Source: UBA5177 sp002413265 (GTDB taxonomy: Bacteria > Chloroflexota > UBA5177). Taken from it: a stretch of DNA of 13,913 nucleotides. The stretch's first letter is position 1; every line of letters starts with the position of its first letter. This document shows, piece by piece, positions 6,419-12,098 of the stretch. The position numbers and the translations under genes are program-made. The stretch lies in NCBI GenBank assembly GCA_036752825.1, contig DAIORV010000057.1:1-13913 (forward strand). Direction: 5' to 3'. A model generated the notes under the pieces. That model worked only from the letters and a program-made list of their open reading frames with translations. It ran no database searches and was not told the origin of the DNA.

Positions 6419-7453
6419 ATGACGGGCGCATTGATGGCCTCAGAGATCGCGGAACAGCCCGAAGTGTTTGAGCGCGTTCTCTCCTCGGGCCGCGAAGCTA
6501 TCGCCGCGATCGCCGCTCAGGTCCGGGAGGCGGCGCCGCGCTTCGTGCTCTTCGTCGCTCGCGGCACCTCGGACCACGCGGCGCTCTATGGGAAGTACCT
6601 CTTCGAGACCAGGTTGGGCCTGCCGGTGGGACTCGCTTCACCCTCCACGCTGACGATCTACGAGTCGGTTCCTCGCTTCCAGAACGTGCTGGTGATAGCC
6701 ATCAGCCAGTCCGGCGGCTCCCCCGATCTCACGGAGTTCGTACGTCGAGCACGGGGGGCAGGCGCGCTTACGCTTTCCATTACCAATGCACCCGAATCGG
6801 CCGTTGCGAATGCGAGCCAAATGCATCTCAACGTGCTGGCGGGGCAGGAACGCGCCGTGGCCGCTACCAAGTCCTACACGGCTCAGCTGCTTTCCATCTA
6901 CCTCCTCATGGAAGCGCTGAGCGGGAGTGAGCAGGCAGACGCGAACGCCCTGCCGGCGAGAGCACGCCAGGTCCTGGCACAAGGGGATGAGGTGTCGGCG
7001 CTGGCGCAGCGCTATCGCTTTGCCGATCAAATGGTCATCACATCCAGGGGTTACAACTACCCTACGGCGCTGGAGACTGCGCTCAAGCTGATGGAGACGA
7101 GCTACCTGGTTGCCCACGGCTTTTCGGCAGCCGATCTGCTGCACGGCCCCATGGCCATGATCGACAGAGGATTTCCGGTCGTGATGCTGGTCCCGGAGGG
7201 CAAAGGCGGTCAGGCGCTGTCTCCAGTCATCGACGCGCTTCAGGAGGTCGGCGCAGATACCTTTATCGTCGGGGCGCCTTCCGCCGCCCAACGGGGCTCG
7301 GTGGGACTCTCGCTGGTAGATCTAGGCCCGGAGATCCTCTCGCCACTGCTCCTGATCCTACCGATGCAGCAGCTGGCCTTGCATCTCGCCACGGCTCGTG
7401 GTGTCGACCCGGACACTCCCCGCGGGCTGAATAAGATTACTCAGACCTGGTAG
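6419..7453 (+). CDS. Double-SIS-domain sugar-phosphate isomerase/deaminase (GlmS isomerase-domain-like, NagB-II type)
   Basis: The 344-residue protein has two SIS (sugar isomerase) domains and no glutaminase domain, so it is the stand-alone relative of GlmS. In the first domain ARGTSDHA (47-54), SQSGGSPD (96-103) and ATKSYTAQ (149-156) form the phosphosugar site. In the second, SRGYNYPTALE (209-219) and LHGP (241-244) match the conserved elements. Such proteins usually act as glucosamine-6-phosphate deaminases or related aldose-ketose isomerases in the cytoplasm. ATG at 6419 is used; a second in-frame ATG is at 6434. TAAAAT at 6405-6410 lies 8 bases before the ATG, so a leaderless or near-leaderless mRNA is possible. 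The ROK kinase gene follows on the other strand, which supports an amino-sugar role. Confidence 0.88.
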   Translation: MTGALMASEIAEQPEVFERVLSSGREAIAAIAAQVREAAPRFVLFVARGTSDHAALYGKYLFETRLGLPVGLASPSTLTIYESVPRFQNVLVIAISQSGGSPDLTEFVRRARGAGALTLSITNAPESAVANASQMHLNVLAGQERAVAATKSYTAQLLSIYLLMEALSGSEQADANALPARARQVLAQGDEVSALAQRYRFADQMVITSRGYNYPTALETALKLMETSYLVAHGFSAADLLHGPMAMIDRGFPVVMLVPEGKGGQALSPVIDALQEVGADTFIVGAPSAAQRGSVGLSLVDLGPEILSPLLLILPMQQLALHLATARGVDPDTPRGLNKITQTW

Positions 7454-7479
7454 GGACGCTCAGCGGGATGCCTATCAGG
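7446..7479. terminator. Inverted repeat spanning both convergent stop codons
   Basis: CCTGGTAGG (7446-7454) pairs with CCTATCAGG (7471-7479) as a 9-bp stem with one G-U pair on the plus strand. It encloses the stops of the SIS and ROK genes. A smaller CGC/GCG hairpin sits in the loop. No T run follows, so classic intrinsic termination is not shown. Confidence 0.3.
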
Positions 7480-8449
7480 CCGCACCCTTATCACTCCGCA
7501 TAGCCCAGGCGGCCGCTCCGATAGCCCCGGCTTCTCCCCCGAGTGGGCTCTGCAATACCTCGACACCGCCGCGCTCGGGAGAAAGCAGCGTGGTTCGGCG
7601 CTTGATCTCACGGCGAATCGGCTCCAATAGCAGCTCGCCTGCTTTGGCTACTCCCCCGCCTACGACGATCGCTTGAGGATTCAGCGTCATCACTAAACCG
7701 GCAAGAGCTTGCCCAGTCATCCGTCCGGCGTAACTGAAGATGCGGTTGGCTGTTTCGCTACCCCTTTGGGCGGCCTGAACGATCTGATGTGGCGCCGGCT
7801 CAATACTGCCGGCAAGAGATCCCAACAGGTCGTCTCCAGCTTCAATCGCCTCTCGCGCGGCTCTGGTGAGCGCGGGGGCCGCCGCGATCGTCTCCAGGCA
7901 GCCGTGATTTCCGCAGTTGCAGAGGTATCCGCCCTCGGTCAAGACAGTGATGTGACCGATCTCGCCCGCGGCGCCACGGGCTCCCATGTAGAGGTCGTTG
8001 GTTAGTACCAGGCCGCCGCCAATACCGGTGCCAATCGCAATGCATATGAAATCGGAGTAGGGCTTTCCCGCTCCCCACACTTGCTCACCCAGGGTAGCCG
8101 CGCGCACGTCGTTCATCACCGACGTTTTCATGCCGGTTCGATCTTGCAGCGCGTCCTTGAGAAGGAATCCGTTCCAGTCGTGCGTCAGATTGGTCATCAT
8201 CTCCACGCGACCGGACTGCATGTCCAGCACGCCGGGTATGGCCACCCCGGCTCCGGCCAGTCCATCCGGAGAAACCTGTCTCGCCCAGTCCACGATGCCG
8301 GCCAGCCGCTCCATAACCGCGTCCCGACCCTCGCGCCCCCTCGTACCGATGGAGCGGTGCTCGAGAACTTCGCCATGCTCGGTCAAGGCAGCGGCCTTTA
8401 TCTCGGTACCGCCCAGATCGATCCCCACGAAGACACGGTCAGAGGTCAC
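7475..8449 (-). CDS. ROK family sugar kinase (glucokinase / N-acetylhexosamine kinase-like)
   Basis: The 324-residue protein has the ASKHA ATP-binding DLGGT (11-15) and the catalytic-base motif MNDVRAATLGE (Asp114). It also has the second phosphate loop GTGIGGG (140-146), EIGH (163-166) and the zinc-binding ROK signature CNCGNHGCLE (177-186). It lacks an N-terminal helix-turn-helix, so it is a kinase rather than a NagC-type repressor. It would phosphorylate glucose, N-acetylglucosamine, N-acetylmannosamine or a similar sugar at O6 with ATP in the cytoplasm; the exact sugar cannot be read from sequence. GTG at 8447-8449 is the start, with AAGGAG about 11 bases upstream. It is convergent with the SIS gene and divergent from the Gfo/Idh/MocA gene. 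Confidence 0.9.
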   Translation of the reverse strand: MTSDRVFVGIDLGGTEIKAAALTEHGEVLEHRSIGTRGREGRDAVMERLAGIVDWARQVSPDGLAGAGVAIPGVLDMQSGRVEMMTNLTHDWNGFLLKDALQDRTGMKTSVMNDVRAATLGEQVWGAGKPYSDFICIAIGTGIGGGLVLTNDLYMGARGAAGEIGHITVLTEGGYLCNCGNHGCLETIAAAPALTRAAREAIEAGDDLLGSLAGSIEPAPHQIVQAAQRGSETANRIFSYAGRMTGQALAGLVMTLNPQAIVVGGGVAKAGELLLEPIRREIKRRTTLLSPERGGVEVLQSPLGGEAGAIGAAAWAMRSDKGAA

Positions 8450-8496
8450 GGGTGGATGTGCTCCTTACGACACGCTACACAAGGACCATAGCAAAG

Positions 8497-8511
8497 GCGG
8501 CATTGTGCCGC
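8497..8511. promoter_or_regulatory. Palindrome in the divergent ROK / Gfo-Idh-MocA intergenic region, possible operator
   Basis: GCGGCA, TTG, TGCCGC forms a perfect 6+3+6 palindrome about 50 bp upstream of the kinase start and 134 bp upstream of the oxidoreductase start. On the minus strand it lies just upstream of TATGGT, a possible -10 element. It could be a repressor site, or a chance GC-rich palindrome. Confidence 0.25.
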
Positions 8512-8594
8512 GGTAAGCACGACCGTATGTGTTTGCCGGGTATATGCGTGTCTCGCGTGCGGCATTTTGAAATGCAGACTTTGAAGCACGGGCG

Positions 8595-8622
8595 TTGCCA
8601 CGGAGATCTGTCCCGATATGGT
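8595..8622 (+). promoter_or_regulatory. Candidate sigma70-type promoter for the Gfo/Idh/MocA gene
   Basis: TTGCCA (8595-8600) and TATGGT (8617-8622) are separated by 16 bases, matching the consensus at 5 of 6 and 4 of 6 positions. Transcription would start near 8629, just before the strong ribosome site AAGGAGG at 8631 and the ATG at 8645. The prediction is by eye only. Confidence 0.3.
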
Positions 8623-8644
8623 ATGGATGCAAGGAGGAAAGGCA

Positions 8645-9808
8645 ATGGCAATTGGGACTTCACGCATCCAGGTGGGAGTGATCGGTGCGGGCTTCATCGG
8701 TCCTGCTCATGTCGAGTCAATGCGCCGCCTGGGATTCGTCGATGTCGTTGCGCTGGCGGCCGGGTCTCAGGAGTCGGCGGAGCGCAAGGCGGCCGAGATG
8801 TCCATTCCGAAGGCGTACGGGTCCTATCTCGACCTGATCCGCGACCCCGATGTCGAGGTGGTGGATGTGGCCTCTCCCAACATCCATCATTATCCGGCGG
8901 TCAAAGCCGCTCTGCAGGCCGGCAAGCACGTGATGTGCGAGAAGCCTTTAGCAATGACGAGCAAGGAATCCGCGGAGCTGGTGGCGCTGGCTGGTCAGAC
9001 TGGTCTGGTCAGCGCTGTGACCTTCAACATGCGCTTCTATCCACTCCTGCAGCAGGCACGTGCCATGATCGCGCACGGCGATCTGGGTACCATCTATTCG
9101 GTTCACGGCGGCTACTGGCAGGACTGGCTGCTGTTCGACACCGATTACAACTGGCGCGTGGAAGCCGCCCAGGGCGGACGGCTGAGAGTGGTAGGAGATT
9201 TGGGGTCTCACTGGCTCGATCTAGCTCAGTTCCTCACAGGAGCTACCGTGACATCCGTGCTCGCCGAGCTTTTCACCTTCCTACCCGTTCGACAGAAGCC
9301 CGAGGGATCTGTCGAAGCGTTTGCCTCGGTCGATCTGCCTCGGACGCCGGTCGCCGTGGACACCGAGGACGCCGCAACGGTGATGCTTCGTCTCGGCGAC
9401 ATTCGCGGCACCATGCAGGTGTCACAGATGAGCGCCGGGCGTAAGAACCGTCCGCTGATCGAGGTCAACGGGTCTAGCGCCTCGCTCTCCTGGGACGGAG
9501 ATCGTCCCAATGAGCTCTGGATTGGGAGACGCGACAGGCCAAACGAGCTGCTGATTAAGGACCCGAGTTTGATGTATGAAGAAGCAGCCGCAATCGCCCG
9601 CTACCCGCCCGGCCACGACGAGGGTTTCGCCGATACGCACACGGCGATTCAGCGCGCCTTCTTCGAGTACATTCGTGCTCGAGGCTCCGGATCCGGGGCC
9701 GCCCCGAATTTTCCTACCTTTGTCGACGGGCACCGGGAGAATGTGATCGCAGACTGCATTCTCGAGAGCGCTCAAGGCCGCCGATGGATAGACGTGCCGC
9801 CCGCCTGA
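8645..9808 (+). CDS. Gfo/Idh/MocA family NAD(P)-dependent oxidoreductase
   Basis: The 387-residue protein has an N-terminal Rossmann fold with GVIGAGFIGPAH (11-22), the catalytic CEKPLAM segment (Lys100) and the C-terminal alpha/beta domain motif GDLGSHWLDL (184-193). The last motif includes the conserved Asp and His of the active site. Family members oxidise or reduce sugars, sugar acids, inositols or their derivatives with NAD(P) in the cytoplasm. The DYNWR segment before GDLGSHWLDL occurs in many predicted sugar dehydrogenases of this superfamily, but the substrate remains unknown. ATG at 8645 is chosen over the upstream in-frame ATG at 8618 because AAGGAGGAAA (8631-8640) sits at the right spacing. 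It is adjacent to, but divergent from, the ROK kinase gene. Confidence 0.9.
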   Translation: MAIGTSRIQVGVIGAGFIGPAHVESMRRLGFVDVVALAAGSQESAERKAAEMSIPKAYGSYLDLIRDPDVEVVDVASPNIHHYPAVKAALQAGKHVMCEKPLAMTSKESAELVALAGQTGLVSAVTFNMRFYPLLQQARAMIAHGDLGTIYSVHGGYWQDWLLFDTDYNWRVEAAQGGRLRVVGDLGSHWLDLAQFLTGATVTSVLAELFTFLPVRQKPEGSVEAFASVDLPRTPVAVDTEDAATVMLRLGDIRGTMQVSQMSAGRKNRPLIEVNGSSASLSWDGDRPNELWIGRRDRPNELLIKDPSLMYEEAAAIARYPPGHDEGFADTHTAIQRAFFEYIRARGSGSGAAPNFPTFVDGHRENVIADCILESAQGRRWIDVPPA

Positions 9809-9837
9809 TTTTCGACACGAGGCATCAGTCCTGCGGC
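9796..9837. terminator. Inverted repeats around convergent stop codons
   Basis: CTGAT (9805-9809) pairs with ATCAG (9824-9828), taking in both stop codons. An outer GCCGC (9796-9800) pairs with GCGGC (9833-9837). The stems are short and no T run is present apart from TTTT in the loop, so this is a weak candidate for a shared 3' structure. Confidence 0.2.
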
Positions 9838-10982
9838 CGCCATTGACGGGCGTATTCGATGCGCTCATGAATCGGCGGATGATCGTACAACAGGTACTTG
9901 ATTAGCGCCGCGGGGCGCGGATTGGCCAGGTTCATGCGGCCAAGCTTTTCCATAGCGCCAATGAACGCCTTGCGGTTCTTGGTCAGCTCGAGGGCGTACC
10001 GATCGGCCGGGTGTTCAACGACATTGCGTACGAGCGCGTTGAGCACCGGCCCGAGTGCCTGAGCCGCGACCCCGGAAAGCAGAAACAAAAGCGGTAGGGC
10101 AGCCACGTCCGCGAGCCCGTCCTCGGTGCGCAGGCCCCAGCGCTTGCCCCATCGTGCAATGAGAGGCGGTGCGAGCGCGTGAGCCGCGAACAGGCCAATG
10201 GCGCTGGTCGGCGCGGACAGCGCTATCAGCTTCCAGAGGTCCTTATGTACTTGATGGCCGAGCTCGTGGGCCAGGACCACCTCGATCTCTTCATCACTGA
10301 ACTCGTCCAGCATGGTGTCGCCCAGGACGATTCGCTTGGTGTTTCCGAGGCCGGTGAACATGGCATTCGCTTTCTTGGTCTGCTTGCTCATGTCCATCTG
10401 CAGCACTTCTGATACGTTGACACCTTCTCGCGCCGCCAGCTTCCGAATCCGATCGGCCAGAGATCGATTCTTGATCGGCTGGAACTTGTTGAACAACGGC
10501 ATGATGACCACCGGAGCGAGATTCGTGAAGACCACTGCCAACGGAATTGTGAGGGCGGAGATGACGGCCCACCAGCGACGTGGCCAGCGGCGAATCGCCC
10601 AGTAGAGCCCGGAAATGAGGGGAGCGCCAATCGCCACCTCGAGGCCGAGTCCTTTCAGCTGATCCACCAGCCAGGCGCGCCGCGTCTGGTTGGACAGCCC
10701 GTACCGGTGTTCCACGACAAAGCCGCTGAAATAGGAAAGCGGGAGCGACAGCAGAAACGAACGGAGGATCCAGATGGCGGCAAAGGGCGGCGTCGCTCCC
10801 AGCCGACGGGGCGCTCGCTTCTCGCACTCCGACCGAAGCAGCGAGGAGAACCCCATGACAAGAGCCAGCAGATTGAGCGACATCTCCCAGAGCAGGCCAA
10901 CCAAGACCAGCCATTCGCGAGTGCGGCTGTACCGAACCGCGCGTTCGCGCTCCTCCTCCGTCGCGTACAAGTTCTCGCTCAT
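9825..10982 (-). CDS. M48 family metallopeptidase, CAAX prenyl protease 1 (Ste24)-like
   Basis: The 385-residue integral membrane protein has the zinc-protease motif HELGH (239-243), with Glu240 as catalytic base and Glu323 in VVEHPADRYAL as the likely third zinc ligand. The Ste24-type segment SKQTKKANAMFTG and the C-terminal DHPP-IHERI are also present. About six or seven hydrophobic helices are visible (near 24-44, 68-90, 112-130, 136-160, 250-275 and 295-315), so the active site faces the membrane interface. Bacterial members are thought to act in membrane protein quality control; true prenyl substrates are not expected. ATG at 10982 has GGAGGG just upstream. The gene follows the OmpR-like regulator on the same strand with a 56-bp gap and no terminator, so the two may be co-transcribed. 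Confidence 0.9.
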   Translation of the reverse strand: MSENLYATEEERERAVRYSRTREWLVLVGLLWEMSLNLLALVMGFSSLLRSECEKRAPRRLGATPPFAAIWILRSFLLSLPLSYFSGFVVEHRYGLSNQTRRAWLVDQLKGLGLEVAIGAPLISGLYWAIRRWPRRWWAVISALTIPLAVVFTNLAPVVIMPLFNKFQPIKNRSLADRIRKLAAREGVNVSEVLQMDMSKQTKKANAMFTGLGNTKRIVLGDTMLDEFSDEEIEVVLAHELGHQVHKDLWKLIALSAPTSAIGLFAAHALAPPLIARWGKRWGLRTEDGLADVAALPLLFLLSGVAAQALGPVLNALVRNVVEHPADRYALELTKNRKAFIGAMEKLGRMNLANPRPAALIKYLLYDHPPIHERIEYARQWRPQD

Positions 10983-11038
10983 AAGGCCCTCCGTTGCTCG
11001 TTCTTAAATTACCCACACCCTCCGCCCATACGCCGCTC

Positions 11039-11764
11039 TCAGGACGCGACCGGCACCCGCTCGCGTTCGCGACGCTCGAACGCATACATGTAGCCCTGGC
11101 CGCGCACGCTCTTGATGAATCGCGGCTCACTCTGATCCGTCTCCAGCTTCTGGCGGAGCCGGTGCACGTGCACCTTGAGCATGTCCTGCGCCTGGTCTCG
11201 CGGCATATCGACCCCGAGTACCTGCTGCATGATCTCGCCACTGGTGAGCACCGTGCCGGGTCGCTCGGCAAGCGCACGCAGGACTTCGAACTCCGTTGGA
11301 GTGAGATGCACCTCTTCACCATTCGCTGTTACGGCTCGCTGATTGAGATCTATCCGGAGATAGCCGATTTCGATCACCGCGGGAGCCGATCTTTCGCGTG
11401 CCAGACGCTGCAGCATGGCGCGTATCTGAGCTCCGAGCCAGTCGGCGTTCGAAGTCCCCATCACGATGTCGGCGCCCGCCTCGTAGATGAGCACAGCGTC
11501 ACGGGGCGTAACGCGCGGCCAGACGGCTATGAGTAGCGTCTGCCTGAAGGGACGGCATGCGGTGAGAAGAGACGACATCTTCGGGATGTCCTGCGGAGCC
11601 GCGATCACGGCGGCGTCGGGAGCCGAGAACTCCAACGCCTCGAGAAGCTCCTCTTGCTCGCGGACGCTATAGACCTGGAACTGGCGCGCACGCAGAAATT
11701 GATCGATACCCGGAGAGTCCTTGTGTGGCTCGTCGTAGACGACTACGCGTTTCTCTAACGCCAT
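11039..11764 (-). CDS. OmpR/PhoB-type winged-helix response regulator with degenerate receiver
   Basis: The 241-residue protein has an N-terminal receiver-like domain (about 5-120) and a C-terminal winged helix (about 130-230). The helix shows LTPTEFEVLRALAERPG, the recognition-helix region MLKVHVHRLRQKLE and the wing FIKSVRGQGYMY. It should bind DNA as a dimer. The receiver is atypical. In PDAAVIAAP the residue aligned with the phosphoacceptor Asp is Ala55, and in GADIVMGTS the residue aligned with the conserved Lys is Thr104. One acidic residue of the metal site remains (YDEP). Control by phosphorylation is therefore unlikely. No histidine kinase gene is adjacent. It precedes the M48 protease by 56 bp. 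The start codon lacks a strong ribosome site, so a few residues of uncertainty remain. Confidence 0.85.
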   Translation of the reverse strand: MALEKRVVVYDEPHKDSPGIDQFLRARQFQVYSVREQEELLEALEFSAPDAAVIAAPQDIPKMSSLLTACRPFRQTLLIAVWPRVTPRDAVLIYEAGADIVMGTSNADWLGAQIRAMLQRLARERSAPAVIEIGYLRIDLNQRAVTANGEEVHLTPTEFEVLRALAERPGTVLTSGEIMQQVLGVDMPRDQAQDMLKVHVHRLRQKLETDQSEPRFIKSVRGQGYMYAFERRERERVPVAS

Positions 11765-11832
11765 GCGCCGCTTCGTGCGCCCCCGGACCCGCCCCTTCCA
11801 GACAGCATGTGGTGCTCGCTCCGGCCGCCGGA

Positions 11833-12090
11833 TTGACGGCCCAAATCAATGAGAATCCTAGCCTAGTTTCGCCCCGAAGCATACGGTTTTGCGCCAAGCT
11901 GTTGCCAATTGAACATGGCCTCTCCCAAGCGGCCTTGGCACGAGAGCTGGGTGTGAGTCAGCCTCTCGTCGCTCGCCTCGAAGCAGGAGAACACGAGCCG
12001 ACCATCGCCACGCTATCTCGTCTCTCAAGACGCCTCGGACTCGAGTTCCATCTTCACATCACGCCTCAGTCGACCGAGTTCAGTGCCTGA
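11833..12090 (+). CDS. XRE-family helix-turn-helix protein, start uncertain
   Basis: The C-terminal half is a clear XRE/Cro-C1 DNA-binding domain. It reads GLSQAALARELGVSQPLVARLE, then a Gly-Glu-His-Glu-Pro turn and TIATLSRLSRRLGLEFHLHI. This pattern is common in HigA-like antitoxins and small regulators. No ATG with a ribosome site precedes the domain. The TTG at 11833 (85 aa) is used here; GTGs at 11809, 11812 and 11725 are alternatives, the last overlapping the divergent regulator gene. The first helix of the domain is weak, so the gene may have lost its 5' part. No toxin gene is next to it: the left neighbour is the regulator on the other strand, and the right neighbour is the convergent glucosidase, whose stop is 8 bp away. 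Confidence 0.55.
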   Translation: MTAQINENPSLVSPRSIRFCAKLLPIEHGLSQAALARELGVSQPLVARLEAGEHEPTIATLSRLSRRLGLEFHLHITPQSTEFSA

Positions 12091-12098
12091 GACGATAC

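Noticed and set aside
10994..11536. Plus-strand ORF of 180 codons
   Set aside because: It is antisense to the OmpR-like regulator, whose winged-helix motifs are clear. The plus-strand translation shows no domain.
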